Assembly: GCF_003067705.1 (NCBI RefSeq)
Contig: NZ_QANL01000002.1
Coordinates: 62,001 to 126,000, forward strand
DNA from: Planctomonas deserti
GTDB taxonomy: Bacteria; Actinomycetota; Actinomycetes; Actinomycetales; Microbacteriaceae
Direction of reading: 5' to 3'
Length of the DNA: 64,000 nucleotides
Below, piece by piece: positions 36,432 to 43,843 of the stretch; the stretch's first letter is position 1; each line of letters begins with the position of its first letter. Made by a program: the position numbers and the translations under genes. The notes beneath the pieces were generated by a model. It was not told the origin of the DNA. It made no database searches and was given only the letters and a program-made list of their open reading frames with translations.

Positions 36432-38414
36432 GTGACCGCGCCCAGCCAGCCCTCCGTCGATCGCCGGCGGCACCGCCAGACCGGCAGCGGCACCGGGACG
36501 CGGACACGGACACGGACGCGGGCAGAGGGGGCGCTCGCCGTGCTGGCCGTGCTCGTCGCCATGGCGACCCACCTCGGGGCCCAGGTGTCCATGCTGGTCA
36601 CCCAGCCCGGCTGGTCGGTGGACCGCTTCCGCGACTACTTCCCGCTCGACCAGCTCGCCTACATGAGCATGGTGAAGAACGCGTCCCAGGGCGAGCTGGC
36701 CAACGTCGAGCCGTTCACGGAGACCGGGGTCAACCAGTACCCGCACCTCTACTACACGGTGCTCGGCCTGATCTCCCGGGCGTTCGGCCTGCACCCCGTG
36801 GCCGCCTGGCAGATCGTCGGGGTCCTGGTGCAGCTCCTGCTCGTCGCCGTGCTCGGCGCCGTGCTGATCCGGGTCTCCGGGCGCTGGTGGAGCGCGCTCC
36901 TCGCCCCGCTGCCGTTCGTGCTCGGTACGTACTCGTGGCTGCGGGGCGACGGCTGGTTCACGCCGCTCGAGTCGCACGCCGTGGTGTGGGGACCGTTCGG
37001 GGTGCTGTTCACCCTGAACGGCGAATCGGTGTCGCTGTGCCTCGCGAGCGTTGCGCTGCTCGGCCTGATCGTCGTCTGGTTCCGGCCGGCGTCGCCCCGC
37101 ACGAGGGTGCTCGTGACGGCGGGCGCCTCCCTGCTCATCGGGGTGCTGGCCAACGTGCAGACCTACTCGTTCCTCGCGGCCGTCTACGTCGTCGTCTACG
37201 TGCTCGCGGTCTGGGCCATCCTGCGCCGCCGGTCGGTCGTCCTCGCGGTGGTCACGGCGGTGCTCGTGCCGGTGACGTTCCTGCTCGGGCCCGGGATCGC
37301 GGCGAGCGCCGGTCAGCTGCCGACGCTCGTGTTCGGCATGCTCCCCGCTGTGCCGGGTCTTCTCGCCGTCACGTTCTCGACCCGCGGCCGTGTGCTCGGC
37401 TACGTCGCGCTCGCGGTGCTCGGCGCCTCGCCGCAGGTCGTCCTCACCGTGGTCGGCGTGGTGACGGGGGATCCGTTCCTCAGCTACCGGACCGCCTCGA
37501 ACCGGGACCTCGGGGTCGAGCCCCTCGTGGGCTGGACGAGCGCCTTGCCCCTGCTGCTGCCGCTCGCGGTGCTCCTCTGGGCGGCGCTGCGCGCCCGGCG
37601 GGCGCCGGTCGTCGCCTACGTGCTCGGCATGTCGGCCGCCTGGCTCGTCCTCGCCTCGAACGACCTCTGGGGCGCGAACGCGGAGCCGTACCGGCTCTGG
37701 ATCAACCTCTTCTTCTACGTGGGCGTCACGATCCTTCCCGTCGGGGCCCTCGTCCTCCGCTCCCCGGTTCCCGCGCCGGGGCACGCGGTGCCCGGGACGG
37801 CCGGCGGGACGCCCGACGCGGATGATGCGGCGGACGCGGACGCGAACGGGGTTGATGCGGATGCGGATGCGGACGCAGCGGAGGCGGAGGACGCGGCACC
37901 GCGACGGCGACGGTCCATCCCGATCGCCGTCGCCACCGTGGTCGCCGTGGTCGTCGCGCTCGGCTCGACGGTGGACTGGGTGCGCTTCTCCGGTGACTCC
38001 GCCTTCCACCAGGTCCTCGCGTTCGACACCCCGAGGGACGATGCGCTGACCGAGGTGGTGGCCGAGCGGCCCGACCCCGAGCTCCTCCTCGGCATGGACC
38101 CCTGCATCGACGCGCAGCAGCTGAAGATCCTCACGGGAGCCCCGCTCGCGCATTACCACGTGGGCATGGCGTGGCCGACGGCGTACCAGCCGCTGGCCCG
38201 GTACATGGAGTCGAGGATCGCCGGGGCCCTCGACGCCGACGCGCTCGCGGAGGCCGACGGCGGATACGTGCTGACCGACTCCGCGTGCGGCGCGGACTGG
38301 CCCACCCGCTACGCCGACCTGCTCGTCCCGGTCGCCCAGGAGGGGTACGAGACCGCCGACGGGAAGGACGCGACGGTGGCTCTCTGGGCGATCGTGCCCC
38401 CGATCGGGGGCTGA
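36432..38414 (+). CDS. Polytopic membrane protein, GT-C-like, unknown function
   Basis: A 660-residue protein with about eleven membrane segments, the usual size of GT-C sugar transferases. After a short basic N-terminus with a TRTRTRTR run, a first helix leads to a periplasmic-type loop (DRFRDYFPLDQLAYMSM, NVEPFTETGVNQYPHLYY) resembling the substrate loop of this fold. A cytoplasmic linker at about 470-500 consists almost only of Asp and Ala (DADADADAAEAEDAA). The last 130 residues form a soluble, probably external, domain with two Cys (MDPCIDAQQL, TDSACGADW). The start is GTG 36432 with TACGAT 6 bases before it. No function can be assigned. Confidence 0.72.
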   Translation: MTAPSQPSVDRRRHRQTGSGTGTRTRTRTRAEGALAVLAVLVAMATHLGAQVSMLVTQPGWSVDRFRDYFPLDQLAYMSMVKNASQGELANVEPFTETGVNQYPHLYYTVLGLISRAFGLHPVAAWQIVGVLVQLLLVAVLGAVLIRVSGRWWSALLAPLPFVLGTYSWLRGDGWFTPLESHAVVWGPFGVLFTLNGESVSLCLASVALLGLIVVWFRPASPRTRVLVTAGASLLIGVLANVQTYSFLAAVYVVVYVLAVWAILRRRSVVLAVVTAVLVPVTFLLGPGIAASAGQLPTLVFGMLPAVPGLLAVTFSTRGRVLGYVALAVLGASPQVVLTVVGVVTGDPFLSYRTASNRDLGVEPLVGWTSALPLLLPLAVLLWAALRARRAPVVAYVLGMSAAWLVLASNDLWGANAEPYRLWINLFFYVGVTILPVGALVLRSPVPAPGHAVPGTAGGTPDADDAADADANGVDADADADAAEAEDAAPRRRRSIPIAVATVVAVVVALGSTVDWVRFSGDSAFHQVLAFDTPRDDALTEVVAERPDPELLLGMDPCIDAQQLKILTGAPLAHYHVGMAWPTAYQPLARYMESRIAGALDADALAEADGGYVLTDSACGADWPTRYADLLVPVAQEGYETADGKDATVALWAIVPPIGG

Positions 38415-38529
38415 CCGGAGACTCGACCCCTTCCCGAGACTCATCTAGGGTGTTCCGAGGGTGCGGCGGGGGTCGCCCACCCGGGTGAGCGCCGTCGATG
38501 ACGTGGCGCGTTTTGTGAGGGGCGGACAC

Positions 38530-40866
38530 ATGCTGGGGAAATCTCTGCGCTCGATTGCGGGAAGGGGCGCGAAAGCGATGGCGGCGACGGCCGCCGTCCT
38601 CGCGCTGGCGGCGGCGCTTCTCGTGGCCTCGCCGGCGACGGAGAGCGCGCAGGCGGCGAACGGGGCGGACTTCCGGCCGGGGAACATCATCTCCGACGCG
38701 GTCTTCTACGACGGCGACAGCATGTCGACGAGTGCCATCCAGAGCTTCCTGAACGCCAGGCGGCCGTCCTGCGACACCGGCTACACCTGCCTCAAGTCGT
38801 ACAGCGAGGCGTTCTCCTCGCGCTCCGCGGACTCCCGCTGCGGAGCGATCCAGGGTCAGACCATGAGCGCGGCGGGCATCCTGCAGGCCGTCGGCCGCGC
38901 CTGCGGCATCAACCCGCAGGTGCTCCTCGTGCTGCTCGAGAAGGAGCAGGGGCTCGTCACCGACGCCTCGCCCTCGGCGCGCCAGTACCGCAGCGCCACC
39001 GGCTTCGCCTGCCCGGACACGGCACCGTGCGACGCGCAGTACTACGGCTTCTTCAACCAGGTCTACAGCGCCGCCCGGCAGTACCGGGTCTACCAGGCGA
39101 CCGCGTCCCAGTGGCGCTACCAGGCGGGCCGCACCAACACGATCCTCTACAACCCGGACTCCTCGTGCGGGTCGTCGCCGGTGTACATCGAGAACCAGGC
39201 CACGGCCGGCCTCTACATCTACACGCCCTACCAGCCGAACAGCGCGGCGCTCGGCAACATGTACGGGGTCGGCGACCGCTGCTCCGCCTATGGCAACCGC
39301 AACTTCTGGCGCCTGTTCACCGACTGGTTCGGCAGCACGCAGGGCGGCGGCGGTGGCGACTTCGTCCGCACCGCGACGGACGAGCGCCTCTGGCTGATCT
39401 CGGGCACCACCCGGTACTACGTGCCGAACGGCGAGGTGTTCGCGGCCCTGTCGAAGCTCGGCGGTCACCGCGTGGTCAGCGCCGATTACCTCGCCGGTTT
39501 CACGGTCGGCCCGAACGCGTCCGAGCTCGTGCGCGACCCCGCCTCGGGCGAGATCTCGCTCGTGCAGGAGGGTGCGCGGCACCGGTTCGCCTCGTGCGAC
39601 CTCGTGGCGTTCTACGGGTTCAGCTGCGACAGGGCCATGGCGCTCACCCCGGGCCAGCTGGCCAAGTTCCCCCGTGGCGGCGAGATGACCCGTTACTTCC
39701 GGCTGCCCGGCGCGCCGGACGTTTACACGGTGCGGTCCGACGGGTCGAAGGCCGCGTTCACGACGGGTGACGCCCTCGTCGCCTACGCGGGCGGCTGGCC
39801 GTCCTACATGGCCGTCATGCGCGCGTCCGTCGCGGAGCGGTTCCGCACGAGCCACCCGCTGATGGAGCCGGCGACCCTGGTCAAGTCTCCGTCGAGGCCG
39901 CAGATCTACCTCGTCGACGGCTGGGACCGCAAGGTCCCCGTGAACAGCTTCGCGACGGCGGGGGAGCTCGGCATCTCCGGCTACACCGTGGAGCCGGCGG
40001 AGGTGATCGACGACTACCAGACGGCGAGCGAGTCGCTCAGCATGGGCATCCGCTGCGACGGCCAGACCTTCCTGGCCGCGAGCGGGCGCCGCATGGCGAT
40101 CGCTAACCCGGCCGAGTACTCGCTCCGCGTCTCCGCGCTGTCCGGCGACACCTGCGCCCGGGTGCCCGCGGGTCAGACGATCCCCGGCTCGGTCTTCCTG
40201 AAGGCCGCGGACTCCCCGACGGTGTACGCGCTCCGCTACGGCGAGCTGCGGCGACTCGTCTCGCTCGACGCGCTGCTCTGGCTCACCGACGGCCGGTCGC
40301 CGGTCATCGCGCAGGTGTCGGGCGCGACGATCTCGGGGATCGCCAAGGGGACGGACATCCTTCCGCCGGCGACCCTGGTGCGCACGGTCTCCGACCCCCG
40401 CGTCTACCTGGTCGACGGGATGGACCGGAAGATCCCGATCTCGAACTTCGCGACCCCGGCCGAGTTCGGCGTCCGCGGGTACTCCACGGTGGAGAACTCG
40501 GCGCTCGCCGGCTACGCCACCGTCGCGGAGTCCGCATCCGCGGTGTGGTCCTGCCCCGGCGCCGGCCGGTACTTCGGTGCGGGCGGCGCCCTGTACCGCC
40601 TCTCCTCGGGAGCGGATCTCGGGCTGCGCGAGACGGCCCTGCGCGCCGACACCTGCGGCCGGCTGACGGTCGCCTCGACGTCGCCGCTCTCGCGGGTGTT
40701 CGTCAAGGCCGAGGGGCAGCCCACCGTGTACGTCATCGAGGGCGGGAAGCGCCGTGCGGCGAGCTCCTGGTCCGCGCTCGTGTCCCGCAACGGCGGCTCG
40801 GCACCGACGATCCTCACTATGTCGCGCGACGGCCTGGCCACCATCCCGGCCGGACAGGGGTTCTAG
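38530..40866 (+). CDS. Secreted repeat protein with lysozyme-like N-terminal domain (hemagglutinin-like)
   Basis: A 778-residue exported protein. A Sec signal peptide covers about residues 1-45 (ALAAALLVASPATESAQAA). Residues ~46-290 form a Cys-rich domain containing INPQVLLVLLEKEQGLVT and a Gln/Tyr-rich continuation (YYGFFNQVYSAARQYR), which resembles lytic transglycosylase/goose-lysozyme folds with a candidate catalytic Glu. The remaining ~480 residues hold about nine repeats of 45-55 residues with the theme VYLVDG-xx-RK-xPI-x-S-x-F, suggesting a propeller or binding array. Similar proteins are often called hemagglutinin in this family. ATG 38530 has GAGGGG before it. TAGGGT at 38446 may be its -10. 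Confidence 0.75.
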   Translation: MLGKSLRSIAGRGAKAMAATAAVLALAAALLVASPATESAQAANGADFRPGNIISDAVFYDGDSMSTSAIQSFLNARRPSCDTGYTCLKSYSEAFSSRSADSRCGAIQGQTMSAAGILQAVGRACGINPQVLLVLLEKEQGLVTDASPSARQYRSATGFACPDTAPCDAQYYGFFNQVYSAARQYRVYQATASQWRYQAGRTNTILYNPDSSCGSSPVYIENQATAGLYIYTPYQPNSAALGNMYGVGDRCSAYGNRNFWRLFTDWFGSTQGGGGGDFVRTATDERLWLISGTTRYYVPNGEVFAALSKLGGHRVVSADYLAGFTVGPNASELVRDPASGEISLVQEGARHRFASCDLVAFYGFSCDRAMALTPGQLAKFPRGGEMTRYFRLPGAPDVYTVRSDGSKAAFTTGDALVAYAGGWPSYMAVMRASVAERFRTSHPLMEPATLVKSPSRPQIYLVDGWDRKVPVNSFATAGELGISGYTVEPAEVIDDYQTASESLSMGIRCDGQTFLAASGRRMAIANPAEYSLRVSALSGDTCARVPAGQTIPGSVFLKAADSPTVYALRYGELRRLVSLDALLWLTDGRSPVIAQVSGATISGIAKGTDILPPATLVRTVSDPRVYLVDGMDRKIPISNFATPAEFGVRGYSTVENSALAGYATVAESASAVWSCPGAGRYFGAGGALYRLSSGADLGLRETALRADTCGRLTVASTSPLSRVFVKAEGQPTVYVIEGGKRRAASSWSALVSRNGGSAPTILTMSRDGLATIPAGQGF

Positions 40867-40894
40867 GGCCACCGACGCTCGAGCAACGGGCGGA

Positions 40895-40933
40895 GAACGG
40901 GGCGGTCGGCACGGTGTGCCGGCCGCCCCGTTC
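40895..40933. terminator. Hairpin terminator between the secreted protein and glxA-type genes
   Basis: An 18-bp stem (40895-40912 with 40916-40933), one G-T pair, loop ggt. It lies between convergent genes. Beyond it (40950-41000) is a low-complexity ggttcggttcggtgcg stretch. Confidence 0.75.
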
Positions 40934-41001
40934 GCGTCCCGGTGCCGTCGGTCCGGTGCTATCCGGTCCGATGTGGTGCGGTTCGGTTCGGTGCGCTGCG
41001 G

Positions 41002-41955
41002 TCAGCCCGCGTCGCGGGCGCCGAAGGTGCGACGGTAGGTGGCGGGCGTCGTCTGCAGCACCTTGAGGAAGTGGTGCCGCATGACGGCCGCGGTGCCGAA
41101 GCCGGCCTTCGCCGCCACCGTCTCGAGGCCCTCGTCGCCCTGCTCGAGCAGCTGCTGGGCGCGGATGATGCGTTGGCGGTTCAGCCAGGCCGCCGGGGTC
41201 GTGCCCATGTCGGCGCGGAAGCGCCTGGCGAAGGTGCGGGACGACATGAGGGCTTTGCGGGCCAGCTGGTCGACCGTGAGGTCCTGATCGAGGTTCTCGA
41301 GCATCCAGTCGGTCACCCTGGCGAACGAGTCGCTTCGCACCGAGGGCACCGGGAACTCGATGTACTGGGACTGGCCGCCGTCGCGCTGGGGCGGCACGAC
41401 CATCCGCCGGGCGATGACGTTGGTCGCGGCGGCGCCGAGCTCCTTGCGGACAATGTGCAGGGCCGCATCGATGCCGGCCGCGGTGCCGGCGCCCGTGACA
41501 ACCTTCCGGTCCTCGACGAACAGCACGTCCGGATCCACGTCGGTCAGCGGGTACTCCCGGGCCAGTCGGTCGGTGTACATCCAGTGGGTGGTGCTGCGGC
41601 GGCCGTTCAGCACCCCGGCCTCGGCAAGCACGAAGGCGCCGCTGCAGACGCTGAGGATCCACGCGCCGCGCTGCTCCGCCTCGCGCACGACGCGGAGGAT
41701 CTCGGGGTGCACCTCCTGGTCCAGGAACGCGGGCACCGCGATGAGGTCGGCGTCCTCGGCCGCCTCCAGCCCCTCGTGCACGACGATGTCGAAGCCGAGC
41801 TTCATCGGGATGGGCCCCGGCTCCGCCGCCACGATGTGGAAGTCGAACTGCGGTCCGCCCTGGTCGCTGCGGTCGATCCCGAAGACCTCGCAGAGCACGC
41901 CGAACTCGAACGGTGCCATGCCGGGGAGGGTGAGGCAGACGACCTTGCGCAGCAT
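41002..41955 (-). CDS. GlxA-family transcriptional regulator (DJ-1/PfpI domain plus AraC DNA-binding domain)
   Basis: A 317-residue regulator. The N-terminal DJ-1/PfpI-like domain begins VVCLTLPGMAPFEFGVLCEV and contains ILSVCSGAFVLAEAGVLNGR, with the nucleophile-elbow Cys. The C-terminal AraC double helix-turn-helix covers about 215-310 (DLTVDQLARKALMSSRTFAR and LETVAAKAGFGTAAVMRHHF). Members sense small metabolites and usually control a neighbouring operon. ATG 41955 has AAGAAGG 6-7 bases before it. It is divergent from a 50-residue membrane peptide and galE, with clear palindromes between. Confidence 0.92.
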   Translation of the reverse strand: MLRKVVCLTLPGMAPFEFGVLCEVFGIDRSDQGGPQFDFHIVAAEPGPIPMKLGFDIVVHEGLEAAEDADLIAVPAFLDQEVHPEILRVVREAEQRGAWILSVCSGAFVLAEAGVLNGRRSTTHWMYTDRLAREYPLTDVDPDVLFVEDRKVVTGAGTAAGIDAALHIVRKELGAAATNVIARRMVVPPQRDGGQSQYIEFPVPSVRSDSFARVTDWMLENLDQDLTVDQLARKALMSSRTFARRFRADMGTTPAAWLNRQRIIRAQQLLEQGDEGLETVAAKAGFGTAAVMRHHFLKVLQTTPATYRRTFGARDAG

Positions 41956-41997
41956 GCAGGCCTTCTTTCTATGGAGTGAGGACGGGAGGAACGCGCT

Positions 41998-42062
41998 GGC
42001 AGGAATATGCCGATGACTGACGAGTCTGCCACTCGTGGCAGACAGACACAAGATCATAGCGT
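41998..42062. promoter_or_regulatory. Palindromic operators and promoter between the GlxA-type regulator and the small membrane protein gene
   Basis: A 9-bp inverted repeat with 2-base spacer (GTCTGCCACTCGTGGCAGAC, 42024-42043) is the strongest operator-like sequence in the window. A weaker site with the same core, GGCA-N6-TGCC, lies at 41998-42011 nearer the regulator. TAGCGT at 42057-42062 is the -10 of the plus-strand gene, so the palindrome would cover its -35 region. Binding by the adjacent regulator is inference. Confidence 0.65.
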
Positions 42063-42069
42063 TCCTGCC

Positions 42070-42222
42070 ATGATGATTCTGCTCTCGATCGCCGCGCTGC
42101 TCGCGGTGATCATCGTCGTCCTCACGGTCGCGCAGGTCCTGCGAGACGGCTACGGCCACCCGAGCACCATCCCCGCCGATCGCCGCGTCCTGACCGAGGA
42201 GAGGGGTCCGCTGCTCCGATAG
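42070..42222 (+). CDS. Small single-pass membrane protein
   Basis: A 50-residue protein: one N-terminal membrane helix (MILLSIAALLAVIIVVLTVAQVL) and a polar tail (RDGYGHPSTIPADRRVLTEE). ATG 42070 is chosen because TAGCGT lies 7 bases upstream; ATG 42073 is also possible. It is followed 9 bases later by galE, which has its own leaderless box inside this gene's end. The function is unknown. The operator next to it suggests control by the GlxA-type regulator. Confidence 0.65.
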   Translation: MMILLSIAALLAVIIVVLTVAQVLRDGYGHPSTIPADRRVLTEERGPLLR

Positions 42223-42231
42223 CCTTCCCTC
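42220..42231 (+). promoter_or_regulatory. Leaderless -10 element of galE
   Basis: TAGCCT at 42220-42225 overlaps the stop codon of the small membrane protein gene and lies 6 bases before ATG 42232. Confidence 0.6.
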
Positions 42232-43194
42232 ATGGCTTGGTTGGTCACCGGCGGCGCCGGCTACATCGGTTCACACGTCGTCGAGGCGTTCCTCGACGCC
42301 GGACTCGAGGCGGTCGTGCTCGACGATCTGTCCAGCGGCCGCGAGGAGTTCGTGCCCGAGGGGGTGCCCTTCGTGCGCGGCACGCTGCTGGACCGCGACG
42401 TCGTGCGCGGCGCCTTCGAGCAGCACGAGATCTCCGGTGTGGTGCACATCGCCGGCTTCAAGTACGCGGGCGTGTCGGTCACGAAGCCGCTGCACACCTA
42501 CCAGCAGAACGTGACCGCCATGGTGCTCCTGCTCGAGGAGATGCAGCGCGCCGGCGTCGACGCCGCCGTGTTCTCCTCGAGCGCCGCCGTGTACGGCACG
42601 CCGGACACGGACCTCGTGACCGAGGACACGCCGAAGAACCCGCAGTCGCCCTACGGCGAGTCCAAGCTCATCGGGGAGTGGCTGCTGCGCGACCAGGCGG
42701 TCGCCGCCGGCCTGCGCCACACGAGCCTGCGCTACTTCAACGTCGTCGGGTCCGGCTCCAGCCGGCTCTACGACGTGAGCCCGCACAACCTGTTCCCGCT
42801 CGTCTTCGAGGCGCTGCTCGGCGGTGGCGTCCCACGCATCAACGGCACGGACTACCCGACGCCCGACGGCACGTGCGTGCGCGACTACATCCACGTCGCG
42901 GACCTCGCGATCTCCCACGTCGCGGCGGCCCGCAGGCTGGACGCCCGGGAGCCGGTCGAGCCGGTCTACAACCTCGGCAGCGGTTCTGGCGTGTCCGTGG
43001 GCGAGATCATGACGGCCGTCGCCGAGGTGACCGGCATCGACTTCGAGCCCGAGGTCGGCCCGCGCCGCGCGGGGGACCCGGCGCGCATCGTGGCGTCCGG
43101 GGAGCTCGCGGCGCGCGACCTCGACTGGCGCATGCGGCACAGCCTCACCGACATGGTGCGCAGCGCGTGGGAGGCCAGGCGGAGCGCCGGCTGA
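42232..43194 (+). CDS. galE: UDP-glucose 4-epimerase
   Basis: A 320-residue extended SDR enzyme interconverting UDP-glucose and UDP-galactose. The NAD motif VTGGAGYIGSHVVEAF, the VHIAGFKYAGVSVTKPL stretch, SSSAAVYG and the catalytic Tyr/Lys in SPYGESKLIGE are present; LRYFNVVGS and the later DGTCVRDYIHVADL complete the signature. ATG 42232 lies 6 bases after TAGCCT. It provides UDP-galactose, the precursor of the Glf reaction, linking it to the galactofuranose genes upstream. Confidence 0.94.
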   Translation: MAWLVTGGAGYIGSHVVEAFLDAGLEAVVLDDLSSGREEFVPEGVPFVRGTLLDRDVVRGAFEQHEISGVVHIAGFKYAGVSVTKPLHTYQQNVTAMVLLLEEMQRAGVDAAVFSSSAAVYGTPDTDLVTEDTPKNPQSPYGESKLIGEWLLRDQAVAAGLRHTSLRYFNVVGSGSSRLYDVSPHNLFPLVFEALLGGGVPRINGTDYPTPDGTCVRDYIHVADLAISHVAAARRLDAREPVEPVYNLGSGSGVSVGEIMTAVAEVTGIDFEPEVGPRRAGDPARIVASGELAARDLDWRMRHSLTDMVRSAWEARRSAG

Positions 43195-43416
43195 CCCGCT
43201 CCCAGCGCGATCGGGGCTTCCAGGGCGACGCCGTCGGCCGGCGGGCCGGCCGGATAACACCCGCATTGCAATTCCGACACGCCCGGCCTGTCTTGAACCC
43301 TCGATAACCACCTCAAGGTTTACGATGTGCGACTTGACGCGGGGGTAGTTACACCGATGTAATTATGGGGATGAACGCGGGCAAGTCGCTGGCCCGCGTC
43401 GTGGGGAGTTCGTGGT
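43195..43416 (+). other. Intergenic region upstream of whiB, with probable promoter
   Basis: No gene. A TTGACG at 43334-43339 and an AT-rich TGTAATTAT at 43359-43367 are a possible -35/-10 pair with a rather wide 20-base gap. Downstream lies a 26-codon ORF (ATG 43371, stop 43449-43451) that overlaps the whiB start out of frame. GGGGAG lies 8 bases before the whiB ATG. Confidence 0.4.
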
Positions 43417-43740
43417 ATGGCTGGTTCGGAATTCCGCTCGGGTGTCCCTGACGACTGGTTCGTCGACCCCGTCGATCTCGGCGTTCCCGGCGTCCGTCGC
43501 CCGGTTGCCGAGGACGACAACCCCCTGGCCTGGCAGGCGGACTCGCTCTGCGCCCAGACGGACCCCGAGGCCTTCTTCCCGGAGAAGGGCGGATCGACCC
43601 GCGACGCCAAGAAGATCTGCCAGTCCTGCGAGGTCCGGTCCCAGTGCCTCGAGTACGCGCTGGCGAACGACGAGCGCTTCGGCATCTGGGGCGGACTGTC
43701 CGAGCGGGAGCGCCGCAAGCTCCGCAAGCGCGCGGTCTGA
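43417..43740 (+). CDS. WhiB-family iron-sulfur transcription factor (WhiB2/WhmD-like)
   Basis: A 107-residue WhiB-like protein. Four cysteines that bind a 4Fe-4S cluster are at 45, 68, 71 and 77 (C-X22-C-X2-C-X5-C). The turn GIWGG is at 89-93 and the basic C-terminal tail (ERERRKLRKRAV) contacts DNA. WhiB proteins act with the principal sigma factor. Position next to the zincin/DUF3499/manB set matches mycobacterial whiB2 and streptomycete whmD, which act in cell division and septation, so that role is likely. ATG 43417 has GGGGAG upstream. Confidence 0.93.
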   Translation: MAGSEFRSGVPDDWFVDPVDLGVPGVRRPVAEDDNPLAWQADSLCAQTDPEAFFPEKGGSTRDAKKICQSCEVRSQCLEYALANDERFGIWGGLSERERRKLRKRAV

Positions 43741-43843
43741 CCCGGGCGGGCCCCGCACGCGAAGCCGCCCGGCCCCGCGCCCGTTGTGAACTCGCCGGGT
43801 CGCCTGGGAGCCACGCAGGCAGCCCCGTCTAAAGTCGAAGCCG

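Noticed and set aside
40950-41001. ggttcggttcggtgcg stretch considered as an operator
   Set aside because: It is low-complexity sequence past a terminator between convergent gene ends, with no dyad symmetry.
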